This document shows, piece after piece, positions 10,196 through 22,353 of a DNA stretch of 64,000 nt. Below the pieces are notes generated by a model that made no database searches, was not told the origin of the DNA, and worked only from the letters and a program-made list of their open reading frames with translations. The position numbers were made by a program, and so were the translations under genes. The stretch is from positions 806,001 to 870,000 of the forward strand of contig SDUX01000004.1 in the NCBI GenBank assembly GCA_008729055.1, written 5' to 3'. This stretch comes from Pyropia haitanensis (Eukaryota; Rhodophyta; Bangiophyceae; Bangiales; Bangiaceae). Position 1 is the first letter of the stretch. Each line of letters begins with the position of its first letter.

Positions 10196-12109
10196 GCGCG
10201 CTGCCCTGCGGCGACTGGATGGATGGGGGCTGACTTGGCTGAGCCGTCGCGGCGGTCTGCGAGGGGCATGCTTACTGCGCGAGGGTGTTTTGGGGGCGCG
10301 GGAGAGAGAGTGAGGTGTACAGTACAGGGAGAGTGGAGTTGCTTTTGAAGGATCCGTGCCCCACGCACGGTCCCACCGGATAGATTGCTTCGCATAGTCT
10401 TTTTTGCGCATGGTTCTTGTCGTCGTGCTCCCCTGCTCGCGTTTTCTCGAGTACGGTGGCGCTATGTCGACCAGCTCCGCGACTACGGCCGCCAGCTCGG
10501 GACCATTGCGGCCAAACCCCGCCATCCCAGCCCGCCGCCGCTCGCCGTCATCGCCAGGGGATCCGCGTGGCTCGGGTGGTTGGGGAGCGTCCCCCAAAGG
10601 GCAACCGCGTCCTTGATGCACGGCCTCCTCGCGACAAACAAAACACACCATGTCAGCCGCGGGCGGTCACAGTTGCGGATCACCTCTCTCTTTCTGTGGG
10701 TCTTCAGTTGCCGTCGTGGTCTGTGGAGCGCAGGTTGGTCTCGGCGTTCGCTCCATCCAGGGTGGAGAAAGGGGGGGGTACGAGGCCGCGCTGAGACGGG
10801 CGGTGGTGACGGCAGGTCCTTCTCTAGCTTGTCGCGGGAAGCCGCGAAGGTGGGGGAGCAAGGGGGTGCCCAGTAAACGTCGTCGCGGCTGCCGTGATGG
10901 CGGGAGCGGGAACCGCCGCGTCGCGCCCGACAGGCGGCCGTTTGGTCCCGAGCCGCGCGTGTGTCCCGATCCGGGCACCCGCGAGGCAAGAATTGCGCAG
11001 AGGCGCCTCACATGCGGCGGAAGAGGCAAACACACCTCTTTCGTGGGGTGGGCACGGAGCCTTGTACCGCGGGTCTGGCAGAGGGGCGTGGTGCTCCCGA
11101 ATGCATACACCCCGTGCATCCGTTTTTTTTTCGTCGACCCGGTCGTGCGGACGCGTGGCAGTGCGTGGCCAGGAAGAAAAAGGGGCCCCCCCCCCCCTAA
11201 CGCCAGCTGTGGATCGTGCTTGGGTCACGCCAATCCCCCCTCGCAGCGCGTGCGTAGGGACCCGTGACCATCAATTGGGCTGGTCGTTGGGGGGGGGATC
11301 CGCGGGGGGGGGGGCTGGCCGACCCATGCGGCTCGCGCCAAGCACGCGGGCGGCGCGTGGCGCGCGAGCACGCCGTCCGCTGCCGCCCGCCCCCACCCCT
11401 CGCGACCCGTGCGGGCACGCGCGGCCGTGCTGCGGCCGCCCCCGCCCCCCACCGTCCGCCGTGCGTAGCGGTGGCCGTGACGGCGGTGGCGGTGGTGGCA
11501 ACGTCGGTGGCGGCAGGTGGCAAGCGGCATCGGCGGCGGCGGCGTCGTCGCACTGGGGGGGGGGGAAAAGATGGCGTCCATCTTGGACTTTCTTCCCCAC
11601 TCCCGCACCGCCCGCCGGCCGGCGGCGCGATTGGACGGTGGTGGAGCGAGCGGTGGGGGGGGGGGGGGGGGGCGGCGGCTCGGCGGGAGGTGGCGGCGGT
11701 GGGGGGGGGGCAGCGGCGGTGGGGGGGGGGGCAGCGGCGGTGGGGGGGGGGGGGGCAGCGGCGGTGGTGGTGGTGCGGGCGTCGCGGACGGGGGAGCAGA
11801 CGCCGACACGCCACCGCCACCGTTGCCGCTCCCGCCGCCGCTGCCATCGGGAGTGGATGGCCGGCCGTCTGCGGCGCCGCTGTCGCCGACACCATCACCG
11901 GGGGGGGGGGGCTGCCCGCCGCGGCGGCGGGGTGTGGCCGCCGCGTCGCCGCCACCGCTGTCGTTTCGGGTGCTGTCGCAGGCGGGGGACAGCGCCGCTG
12001 TGGCGGGGGGGATGGGGGGCGTGGGGGGGGTGGGGTGGGGAGTGCCCGTTGTGGCGGTGGTGGAGATGGGGTGGGGACGGGGGGTGTGGGGGGTGCAGAG
12101 GGTGGCGGC
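10196..12109. other. Intergenic, no gene recognised; G-rich minisatellite near its 3' end
   Basis: 1.9 kb without a recognisable product on either strand. From about 11280 to 12110 the + strand is very G-rich, with long G runs (11656-11672 and others) and a short tandem repeat at 11691-11770. An open frame runs through it into the next gene, but its Gly/Arg-rich translation is what G-rich DNA gives by default, so the next gene is started at 12110. Confidence 0.55.
11691..11770. repeat. G-rich minisatellite, CAGCGGCGGTG plus G-run units
   Basis: Three to four units of CAGCGGCGGTG, each followed by a run of 9-14 G. The G runs could form G-quadruplexes on the + strand. It lies 340-420 bp upstream of the start of the next gene. 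Confidence 0.75.
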
Positions 12110-14787
12110 ATGGCGCCCGAGCTGTGCTTCCGCACGCTCCCCACTGGCCGCACGCCCGTGCGGCCACGGGCAGCGGCCGCGGCGGCGGTCGAACCGCCAG
12201 CGTCGCCACCGCCGTCGCCGCCGCTGTCGCCGCCTCGCCGTCGCTGCCCGTCGCCCGTACGGGACGACGCGGATGGGTCGGGTGACGGCGGCGGTGCGGG
12301 CGCGCCGCGGCCGCGGCGGTCACGAGGCGTGTCTCCGCGGGCGGAGGGGCGCCGCCGTCGTGCCGCGGCGCGCGGTGACGGCACCGCCAGGGACGCCAGC
12401 AATGACCGTTGCAGCCCGCGGGCGGGGCGGTGGCGGCTGCCACGCGCGCTGGGGGCGGTGGCAGCGGCTGCCGGCCGGGATGAGCGGCCAGCAGACGCGC
12501 CTGGCGTGACACTACCCTTGTCGCAGGTCCTCCATGAGTCGTCGACCGCCGCCGCACGCACCGTCGAGTTGATGCAGCAGCAGCGGTCCCAGCGGCGGCA
12601 CCGGGTGGCCGCTCGTGGCGCCGGCGCCGCCGCGGCGTCGACGAGCCCGCCGTCGTCGCGGTCGCGGTCGCGGTCGCCGTCGCCGTCGCGGCGGGCGCTG
12701 CGCCGGCCGATGAGGCGAGCACCCTCACCGGCGGGCGTGCGGGCGGGTAGCGCGACGCCGGTGGCCGGCATGGACGCATCGGCGGCAATTGAGCAGCTTC
12801 GTCGGTCGCAGGAACGGCGGCGCCGCGCCGCCGCTGCCGCCGTCGCTCCCGCGTCGGCGGTGGAGGTGGACTCGACGACGGGTGGGGAGGATGTGGACGC
12901 GCTCCTCCGCGGCGACCGGCCACCCGCCAACGCGTCGGCGGTCGTCGAGGCGATGCTCGCCGCGCGGCAGCGGCGGGCGGCGGAGGCCGACACGGGCGGC
13001 GGCCGTGCCGGCCGGCGTCGCGACGGTGGTGGGGCCTCGCCCGCCCGAGGCGGTGGGGGGGCGGTGCCGTCGCGCAGTCGCCGAGAGGGGAGCCTCCGCC
13101 CGCTGTCAGCCCGCGGCGGGCGGGCGGTGGCGGAGGCCGACAGCAGCGACGGGTCGTCGTCGTCGTCTTCGTCTTCGGAGGAGTTTGTGCCACCCGCCCC
13201 GCACGCCGCCACCCGTCGGCGGCCGGGCGTGCCGCGTGGCACGAGCCGGGAGCCCGCTGGCGCCGCCGCTGGGCAGGTGCCCCGCAAGCGCCGCCGCGTT
13301 GGCACCGCCGCCGCGTCTGGCGCGGCGGAGCCGAGGGACGACAGCGGCGTTGACGATGGCCCCGTCCCACTCTCCCAGTCGCAAGCATCAACCGGCAGTG
13401 CGGGCGCGAGCGAGGTCTTTTCCCTTGACATCCGGCCCATGGCGCATGGCAAGCGTCGGGCGGCCGGCGGCGGCGGGGGTGGTGGGGGGGGGCGCCCCCG
13501 CTCGGGGACGGCCGCTGCGGCGTTGGCGAACGCGGCGCGGCCGGCAGAGCGCCGCCTGCAAGAGATGGACATCGCCAACATAATGAGAGCCTTCACGGAG
13601 AAGCATACGCCGCCAAAGTCGCACTTGGCGTCTCTGGGCGACACGGTTGTGGTCCGGGTACGCCGCTGCGCGGGTCAGCTTGTTAGGTTGTTGAGTCTGG
13701 GGGTGGTGTGGCGGGATGGGCGGGCTCGTCCGGACCTTTTGGATGGTGGGCACACATTGTGGCCCGCGTGGAGCCGTGTGTTGAGGCAGCCACTGCTCCG
13801 CTGTTGGGCCTGCGCGGCGCATGGACCGCGTTCACCCACACCTGTCAGTTCTTCTTCTGACGTACTTTGCTTCCGACGCCCTCGTGCTTGCCGCTGCCAC
13901 CGTCTCCTCTCCGTTTTTTCTTCTCTCGTTTCCCTTCCTGGTGGCTCTTCCCTCGGTCATCTTTTTGCCCTTCTTGGGCTGCCCCCCCCCCCCCTTCTCC
14001 GGAATATCCCCTCTTGCACGTACGTCAGCTGGGCGAGGACGGCAGCTCCACCGCTGCGGCCGCGTCCAACCTGTGGGAGACGCAGCTCAAGCCCGCCAGC
14101 GAACGCTGGTACCGCCTCAGATCGGCCTACTGCGAGTACGCGCGGATGCGGTTTGCGCGCGTCCCGGAGGCGCCGTCGCTGAACTTGACCATGGCCCGCC
14201 GGTGGATGGTCGATTTTGCCAAGTACCACCCGCCAGGGGACGTCGATGAGGGGGGGGGTGCGGCGGGTGCGCCGCCGGGCAGCCGCTCCCGGTTGCAGCA
14301 GGAGCAGGGCAGCGGGCGTCACGGCGACGGCGGCGGCGGCGGCGGCGGTGGCGGCGGGCGCGCCCGGAGGGAGTCGCCCGTCACACGGCCACGGCGTGCG
14401 GCGGCGGCGGCGGGGGTGGCCAAAGGGGCCCGGTCTCGACCGTCGGGCCGCGCCGCGCTACCGCCGCGGCGGCGGCCACGGCGCTTTGGAGATCTCCTTA
14501 GCAGCAGCAGCGATGAGGGGGGTGGTGGCGCCGCGGCGGGGGCACCCGCCACTGGCAAGGAGGGTCGAGCGACCCGCGGGGTGTCTGCCAGGAGCCGCGG
14601 CAGCAGCAGCAGCAGCGACGACGACGATGAAGACCAAGGCGGGGGGGACGACAGTGAGCAAGAGGGCGACGTGAGGCGAAGGGGGAGGGGAGGGGGACGC
14701 CGCCGGGCAGCCAACCGGTCGGGCTCGTCGCGGTCGGCCGACGGGCCCGTCTTCCGGCCGTTGCCGATACCACAGCGGCGGCGCTGA
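12110..14787 (+). CDS. Unrecognised Ser/Arg/Ala-rich protein, two exons
   Basis: Exon 1 is 12110-13657 and exon 2 is 14029-14787, joined in phase 0. The donor is CGG|GTACGC and the acceptor TACGTCAG|CTG. About 768 residues. Most of it is low complexity: SR-type stretches (SRSRSRSPSPSR near 12655), Ser-rich patches next to acidic residues (near 13150, 14500 and 14600), and basic PRKRRR/GKRR motifs that look like nuclear localisation signals. The only compact-looking part spans the junction: MDIANIMRAFTEKHTPPKSH, then LGDTVVVR, then after the intron NLWETQLKPASERWYRLRSA and NLTMARRWMVDFAKYH. I do not recognise its family. The composition suggests a nuclear protein. The start at 12110 is chosen because upstream sequence is only G-rich repeats. 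The 371-bp intron is supported by the frame change plus good splice sites. Confidence 0.65.
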
Positions 14788-15264
14788 GCGGACCCCTTTC
14801 CGGGCCGCCGGGCCGGGGCTGGCCGCGAGATGGCAGGCCCACTTAAGCGTCGCAGTCACTCTGCGGTGCCGGTGTGGCCAGGCCCGGGTTGCCAGCGCCG
14901 ACGTCCCACCCCCCATGCTTGTGTTTTTTGTGCACCCCCCTCGTATGCTGCTGAGCTGTGGTTTGGGGGTGGTACTCCTGCGCCTGCTGCGCAGCTCATC
15001 TCTTCCTGTTGAGGGTTACGCTGCGAGACGAGGCTCCTTCATGTCCAACGTTCACGTCTTTGGAACCAACACTCACGCCGCGGCTGGCTGCACCGTCTGC
15101 CCCCAACCGCATGCCGCTGTTCATGAACGCCTTGGTGGTACGCTCCGCCCGGCCGCTCCCCCGCGCGGGCCCGTGTCGCCCAACCACACGTCAGCCCCGC
15201 ACATTTCTGCGGGCAAGCAACTCCACTTCCACCGAGAGCATGCCGTGCGTCGAGACGCGTAAGC
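14788..15264. other. Convergent 3' gap
   Basis: 477 bp between the ends of two converging genes (stop at 14787 on + and stop at 15267-15265 on -). It presumably holds both 3' ends. No gene or clear repeat is seen. Confidence 0.6.
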
Positions 15265-16761
15265 CTACACCGCACCCAGCTGGGGCTTGACCCGCTTGGG
15301 AAGCGGCCGCCCCGCCACGAGCGCCGCGATGTCTCCCTCAATCATCTCGGGCAGGACACCCGGCTTGTATCGACGCACCACCGCCCCGTCCGCATCGACG
15401 AGGAACTTGGCAAAGTTCCACTCTATCCGCTTTCCATCGTCGGGGTTGGCCGCCTTGAGCCACTGGTAGACGGGGTGCGTGGCCGGGCCGTTGACTGACA
15501 GGGGGTCAAAGAGCGTGAACTCCGCACCAAACTTTTCGCGCGCAAACGCGCACACCTCGTCGTACGTGCCTGCAACCCCACAACAAGCGTACACAGACAC
15601 ACACGCAGAGGGCTCAACAGCAGAGCGTCGGGGGGACGACGAGGGAGTGGCAGACCATGCAAACGAGTCGGCAATGGGAGCAAACCACATCTCAAATGGG
15701 GGGGGACCCACCCGTGCGCGTGTGAGTACACAGTTTCAACAGGAACACAAAGCAAGTAATGTGAACAGCGCACTACGGCAGTGCGCGTACGCGAGGCCAA
15801 GAAGAACAACCGCACCGGAACAAGGACGGGGGCGTCACACGTACCAGGCTCTTGGCCAGCAAACTGGATCACGCAAAGGCAACGGCAGCATCCAAGACCA
15901 GCACGCGACCGCAGCAAGCAGGGAAGAAATGCATACGTGCCAGTTCACGAGTAACGACGTCAACCAGCACAACGTTAGCAGATAAACAGCGGCAAACGGA
16001 CAAGAACAACGGCACGAGCGACCAAACACGCAGCCAGAAACACGGAACAGGGCAAGAAGTGCACCATCTCCCTCTCATAGGCCGACCAGCACCCCACTCC
16101 AGGCCCTCCCCCCCCCCCGCCCTTGCCCTCCCCTCCCCTCCAAAGGTCACCCGCCCCCCCCCCTGACACGCACCTGGTTGCATGGAAACGCAGCGATATC
16201 AAACGGGCGCTTGTCACCCCCCCCTGTCGCGTACTTGCGGTGCAGCGCAACGAGCCCCTCGTACTGCGGGGTGAGCGCGCAGTAGCTCGCCACATTGACG
16301 ACGAGCGTCACCTTGCCGGCAAAGAGGTCGCGCAGCGGCACGGGCGCGCCGCCGCGGCTGGCGGTCAGGTCAAAAAAGGTGGTGGCGGCCGCCGCGTCGG
16401 TAGCCGCCGCCGCCAAACCGGAGCGGGGGGGGGTCGCCACGCCCGCCGCCGCCGCCGCCGCGACCGTCGCGACCGCCGTGATGAACGCCCGGCGGGGGAG
16501 GCCGCCCCGCCGGTCCCCGGCAGGGACCGCCACCCCCGCGTCAACGATGGCGGCGGCTGACCGCGTGGCGGCCGTCTGGCAAGGACCCACACCCGTCGCC
16601 GCCGCCGCCGTTGACGCCGCCGCCGCCGCCGCGGCCGGCGGCTCGGCGGTCGCGGCGACGGGCGCCCGGCGGGGCGCCCGGCCGCCGCGGGAGGTCGGCC
16701 GGCAACGGCGCGCCGGGCGAGCCGCCACCAGCCCGGCGGGGGATACGACAAAGGCGGTCAT
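15265..16761 (-). CDS. GPX: Cysteine-type glutathione peroxidase with plastid, probably lumenal, presequence
   Basis: Reduces hydroperoxides; the Cys-type enzymes of plants and algae usually use thioredoxin. Three exons: 16761-16174, 15863-15845 (19 nt) and 15569-15265, with introns of 310 and 275 bp, giving 303 residues. The GPX fold is complete: NVASYCALT with the peroxidatic Cys, FPCNQ, FAGQEPG with the catalytic Gln, and IEWNFAKFLVD with the catalytic Trp-Asn. The second exon encodes only FAGQEPG. The first ~125 residues are Ala/Arg-rich, like a transit peptide. Inside them LPRRAFITAVATVAAAAAAG resembles a twin-arginine lumenal signal followed by Ala-rich cleavage options. Lumenal targeting is inference. 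The Cys that is normally resolving (VCTRF in plant enzymes) is replaced, by alignment, with Arg in FAREKF; another Cys lies four residues earlier. The ATG at 16761 gives the sequence MTAFVVSPAG. Confidence 0.93.
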
Positions 16762-17423
16762 TGCGACACGCGGGGGCGTCGACGACGAGCCCGACTGCAA
16801 AAAAGGGGTGGCAGCGAGCGAGACCGCCGCGGCCGCACGCGCCAACGGCAGATGCCGTCTGTGTGTGTACACCGCCCGAGGCGCGGTGGCCGCCGCCAAC
16901 ACGTCGCGCTTCACCACTGCCGTCGCACTGTCGCCGAAGACCAGCGCCGCCACGACGCCGCTACCGCCCAGATCTGCCGCGGCGGCGACGCGGGAGGTGG
17001 CGGTGGAAGTTGCGGGGTGGGGAGCGGAGGATGGAGAGAGCGAGCGCTGTGGGGTCACCAATGCTCACGGGCGAACCCGGGTAGTTTGGACACGTGGCAA
17101 CAATCAAGAACCACGTTCCGAGCTTGTCCAATCTCGCAGGCTTTTCCCTGTGAGGGAGGGGGCCTCGCTCATTGCCGCGGTCCTGGTCATCGGCAAGGTG
17201 CCCGCTGCCCACGTCAAGGTGACCTCCAACAGACGCCACCACAATGCGACCAGGGAGGGCGGGGGAAGGGGAATAAGGGGTGGTGAGGGCAAGTCGCCCG
17301 CGCCCACCAAAGACTGCGCTACTGGGGAGATGACAGAGACCGCTGCGGTGGCGGCCGGCATACACGGAATGAGACGAGAGAGTGAACAGAACACGCTTGT
17401 TATCTCTTTGAGTGTAGTCATGG
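16762..17423. other. Upstream region of the glutathione peroxidase gene / 3' region of the ABC transporter gene
   Basis: 662 bp between two genes on the minus strand. It should contain the 3' end of the transporter mRNA and the promoter and leader of the peroxidase. The reading frame upstream of the peroxidase ATG stays open to 17061, but its translation shows no motif. No clear TATA box or repeat is seen. Confidence 0.5.
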
Positions 17424-20400
17424 TCAGCCTTGATCGGCCCCCCTCCGTCCGTTCGCCTCCCCCCCCCTACCCTCCCCGTTGACTTCCCCCTTCCTCCCAT
17501 CCCCTTCAGCCCCGCCCTCCCCCCCCACCCCGTCCGCCCGCCCCTCCACCCCTCCCCCTCCCACCCCCGCCGCGGCCACCACCGCCGCCCGCTCCGCCGC
17601 GGGCAGCGCGGCAACCATCTCTGCAAACACGCCCTCCCCCCCCCCCCCCCCCAACAACGCCGCCGGCGCCCCCGTCTCGACAATCCGCCCCCCCCGCACG
17701 ACCGCCACCACATCCGCCTCGGCCGCCGCGCGCAGCCGGTGCACGACGCTCACCACCGTCGGGCACCGCCGCACCGCCGCCCGCACCGCCGCGTCGGTCG
17801 CGGCGTCGGCGCCCGCGGTGGCCTCGTCGAGCACCACCAGCGGCGCGCCGCGGACGAGCGCGCGCGCGAGGCACACCAGCTGCCGCTGGCCCGCCGACAG
17901 CCGCCCGCCGTCGGCGCCGACCGCCGCCGACAGGCCACCGCGGGCGGCGGCCAGGTCCGCGACGCCCGCCGCGGAGAGGGCGGCCCAAATGGCAGCGTCG
18001 GTGGCGGCGCCGCCGGGGTCCACGTTGCCCCGCAGGGTGGGGAAGAAGAGCGACGCGTCTTGTGGCACGACCGCGAGCGCCGCGCGGAGCGTCGGGAGCG
18101 GCACCCGCGCCACGTCGAGGCCGTCGAGGGTGATGGTGCCGCGGTTGCCGCCGCCGGCGGACAGCTCCACCTGCCGCGACAGCGCGGCGAGGAGCGTCGA
18201 CTTGCCCGCGCCCGACGGGCCGACGAGCGCCACGTGGCTGCCCGCCGCGACGGTCAGGCAGACGCCGTCGAGGGCGGGCGGCAGCTCGGGGCGGTAGCGC
18301 AGCGTCACGTCGCGGAACGTGACGCCGCCCGCGGCGGGCCACCCCGCCGGCGGCGTCACCGCCGGCGGCCGCGCGACGGCCGCCTCCACCGGCGGGGTGG
18401 TCGCCATCTGCACCAGCCGCTCGACGCTGACGAGCAGGTTCTCCGCCTCGGACGCCTGCCGCACCCCCCACTGCAAGATGCCCGTCAGGAGGAGCGTCTG
18501 GGACAGCGCCAGGCCCGCCAGCCCCGCCGGCAGCGTCTGCGCCGTCAGCAGCGCGAGCAGCGCGGTCACGCCAACGACGACCGACACGAGCCCGTCGAGG
18601 CGGAGGCCGAGCCACCGGCCCGACACGACAAACGCGTGGTACGCAGCCGTATTCGCGTCGAGGCGGCGGCCAAAGCGGGCGGCGGCGGCCGCCCCCCCCC
18701 CCGCCGCGCGGAGCGTCACGACGCCCGCGGCGGCCTCGGCGAGCGCCGCGTGCACCGGGCTGCGGCTGACGCCATCGAGGCGCTTGAGCTCCCGGCTGCT
18801 CGCCACGTACAGGTGCTGGTAGCGAAAAAAGGCGGCGGCGAGCGGCGGAAGGGCGACGAGGAACCACGGCAGCACCGCCGCGACGGTGCCGAGCGTGGCG
18901 GCGGTGAGGGCGCCAATCTGGAAGAGGTCCGCGAGCGTCATGGGCAGCGTCAAGTCCACCGCGTCCACGTCCTTGGCCGCCCGGTTGAGCACCCGCCCCG
19001 ACGGCGTCGCGTCAAAGTAGGCGACCGTCGCGGCGAGCAGCCGCCGGATGAGCGCGTCGTGGAGGGACCGCGACGCCGCGCCGGCGCGGGCGGAAAACAC
19101 CACCGCCCGGCCCGCCGCGACGGCGGTCGTGCCCACGGCGAGCGCCGCAAAGACGCCCCCATAGTACGCGTTGCCCGCCGACCGGGCGGCGGCGTCGGCG
19201 GCGAGCGCGCCGCCGCCGCCAAAGCGGCCGCCCGCGTCGCTCGCCCAGCGGGAGAGCCACCACTCGGCCACCTGTCGGCCGCCCTGCGCGGCGGCAAAGG
19301 CGGCCGTGATGACCGCCACGGCGGGGACGCCGCCGCCCGCGGCGGCGTACCGCCGCACGACCGCCCAGCCGACCGAGCCGGTCGCCCGGTCTTCGGCCGA
19401 CAGCTCGGCGGCCTCGCCATCCTTGGCCGCGCCAGCCGCCCCGCCGCCGCCGCCGCTGCCGTCCTCACCGGCGTGGTCCCGCGGTGGGTCGGCACGCGCG
19501 GCCGCCTGCCGCGCGGCGCGCTCCTCCTCGTCCACATCACTCTCCACGGCCTCCTCCTCCTCCTCGTCCGCCGCGGTCGCCGTCGCAACGGCCGCCGCTC
19601 CGTCCCCATCCGCCCCCGCCAAAGCCGTCCGACCGCCGCCGTGCATGGTCGCCACCACCGCCGCCACGTCGGGGTCCACCTCCTCCGTGGCGTCTTCATC
19701 GCACCTACCCCCACTCTCTGCCGCCGCCCCAGGCACCGGCCTGCCCACCCCCCGCCCCACCGCCGCCGCCGCACGCCTGACCGCCGCGGCGTCCACCACG
19801 AGCGGCGGCTTCCCCCCCCCCCGCACCTCCACCAGCCGTCCCGCATCCCGCAGCAGCACCGCCGGTGCGTGCGTCACCACCACCCGTGCGGCGGCGGCGA
19901 GCAACCCCCCCCGCCCAAGCACCTTTCTCGCAATCCGCCGCGCCGCGACCGCGTCGACCGCGGCGAGCACATCGTCGAGGAGGTACGCGTCGGCGCGGGT
20001 GTAGGCGGCGCGCGCGAGCGCCACGCGCGCTTTTTGGCCGCCCGACAGCGTCACGCCATGCTCGCCCACGACCGTCTGGTCCCCGTCAGGGCGGAAGGCG
20101 GCCAGGTCGGGCAACAGACCACACGCGTCGAGGACGCGCGCGTAGCGGTCTTCGTCTACCGCCACCGCCGGGGACACGCCGTCGCCGTCGCCGTCGCCAT
20201 CACCGTCGGCGGGCGCGGCGGCGGTGCCCCGCGCGGCGGCAACGGGAAAGAGCGTGACGTTGCGGCGGAGGGTGTCGGCGGCCACCCACGGCGACTGCGC
20301 GCAGTAGGCGGCGCCGACAGACACACCCGCGGCGCCTGGCGGGGAGCAGCGGAGCTCGCCGAGGAGGCCCAGCAGCAGTGACGACTTGCCCGCCCCGACG

Positions 20401-22028
20401 ACCCCCGTTACGAGCACCATCTCGCCGGGGCGGACGGACAGGGACAGGTGCGCGACGGGGTGCGAGGGGAGAGGCGCGGCGCCGGACACGGCGGCGTCGC
20501 CCGACGATGGCGTCAGGGTGGACGAGGATGACAGCCGCCGCTCGTCGGGGAGGGGAAGCGCCACCGCAGCTGCCGTCGGCGACAGCGGGTCTGCGTCAAG
20601 GTGGGGCGGGGGAGTCGCGGCATCCGCCGACGAGGAGGCCGTGGAGGTGCCACCGTCGGTCGACGACGACGGCGCCGACGGCGCCGACGGCGCCGACGGT
20701 GGCCGCGGCGCGCCGCCGCCCGCCGACGCGGGCCAGTGAAACGTCGCGTCGTGCGCCCATATCACCGCAGGGGGAGCACCCGCCGCCGCGTCACCACCCG
20801 TCGTCGCCCCCGCGGCGGCCGCCGCCGTTGCCGCCGCCGCCGCCGCTGCCGCTGCCGGCTCCTCCCCCCCTGCCTCCCCCGTGCGTGCCACCGCACACGG
20901 CGCCTCCTCCGCGGCCAGCACGGCGTCAATCCGGGGCATCGCGACGAGCGCCTCCGCCACCGCCGCCGCCCCATTCGGCGCCATCATCAGCACACGCGCG
21001 GCGTAGTTGAACAGCGCCATCGCGGAGAAGGCGCGCGCCGGCGTCAGCGCCCCCCCCCGGCCGGCAAACACGCCAAACCCCGCGCTCGCAATCAGCAGCG
21101 GCGCGGCGAAAAACAGCGCCGCGTTGGCGGTGCGGAGCGTCAGGGCGCGGCGGAGGTCGGCCGCCTCGCGGGCGCGGGCGCCGGTGATGGCGTCACCAAA
21201 CGCCGCCTCCGCGCCGGCCAGCTTCACCGCCCGCACCGCGCGGAGGAGCGCGGCGAGCGCGCCCAGCCGCTCGTCCGCGTGGCCCACCGCCCGCCGCCGC
21301 GCGGCGTGCATCGCGGTGGTAAACGCGGCCTGTGCGGGGAGGAGCGCGAGGAGGACGCCCATCGCGGCCGCCGCGGACGCGCCGTCGAGGTCGACCGCCG
21401 CGAGCGACGCAAACACCGCCAGTTCCAACGGCGCGGCGACCAAAAAGTGGAGGAACGCGGCGGCGTCGAGGACGCGCGTCACGTCCGTGGCAAACACGTT
21501 GGCGAGCGCGCCCGTGGACACGGCCGCCACGTCCGCGCGGAGGAGCTTGGCAAAGAGCGCGCCGCTGAGCGCCGCGCGCGCGCGCATGCCGTGCCGCATC
21601 ATGGTGCCAAACAGGCCGTGGCGGGTCACCGACAGCGCGGCGGTGGCGGCAAACATGGCGGCAACGACGGCGAGGCCCGCGGGGAGGGACGCGACGGGGG
21701 TGCCGGGGCCCGCCGCCTGGACGGTGGTGATCAGGTGCCGCAGGCAAAACACCTGGCCGACCGCGGCGGCGAGCCACGGCGGTTTCCACAGCAGCGCCAG
21801 CGCCACGTCGCGGCCAAAGACGGTGCCGAGCGCGCGGAGGGTGGGCGACACCTGCCGCCGCCGCCACCGCCAAGGCGCCCAGCCCAGGGACCGCCGTGGC
21901 AGCGCCGCCGCAGCCGCGGCGGCCGCCGCCGCCGCCGCCGCCGCTGCTGCCGCCGTCGGGCCCGCCTTGGCATCGCCGCGCGCCGCGACGGGCGGTGGCG
22001 GCACGCCCGCCGCGGCGGCAGCGGCAGG

Positions 22029-22059
<31 letters not shown>

Positions 22060-22353
22060 GCGGTGGCCGCGTCGGCCGCGTCGGCCGCCGCGTCGGCCGC
22101 GACGGCCGCCGCGTGGGCGGCGGCAAACGCCGCGGCGAGCGGCGCGAGCGCGTCGCCCGGCAGGAGCGGCGGCAGGTCGGCCGGCACGAGCGGCCGCGCC
22201 GCGCCGCGCGCGAGCAGCGGCCGCACCCAGTGGTAGACGAGGCGGCTGGGGAGGGAGGCGGCGGCTTCGCCGGGGACAGGGCTGGGAGGGGGGGGGGGGG
22301 GGGGGGGGAGGGCCGCCCAGCCACCACGGCAGCCGTCGCCGCAGCCGCTGCAT
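17424..22353 (-). CDS. ABCC/MRP-type ABC transporter, full length
   Basis: A full transporter, TMD1-NBD1-TMD2-NBD2, of the multidrug-resistance-associated (ABCC) class. Members export conjugated organic anions across vacuolar or plasma membranes; the substrate here is unknown. TMD1 (about 21850-20940) is preceded by LPSRLVYHWVRPLLARG, a typical ABCC entry. NBD1 has Walker A VGAGKSS (20377-20403), signature LSGGQKARVALARA, and Walker B AYLLDD, with Asp in place of the catalytic Glu as usual for ABCC NBD1. TMD2 is about 19390-18450. NBD2 has GPSGAGKST (18190-18221), LSAGQRQLVCLARAL, LVVLDEATAGAD and an H-loop VVHRL. A linker between the halves is acidic and contains a short DGDGDG tract. The start is uncertain. 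The frame is open upstream to 23357 but translates to composition noise. The ATG at 22353 (MQRLRRRLPWWLGG) joins the transporter frame only if the ~20-base C run at 22290-22309 is miscounted. The C-terminus is Gly/Glu-rich. Confidence 0.93.

Noticed and set aside
15265..16174. Peroxidase as two broken fragments
   Set aside because: Consistent GT..AG introns and a 19-nt exon restore a complete GPX with correct phases.
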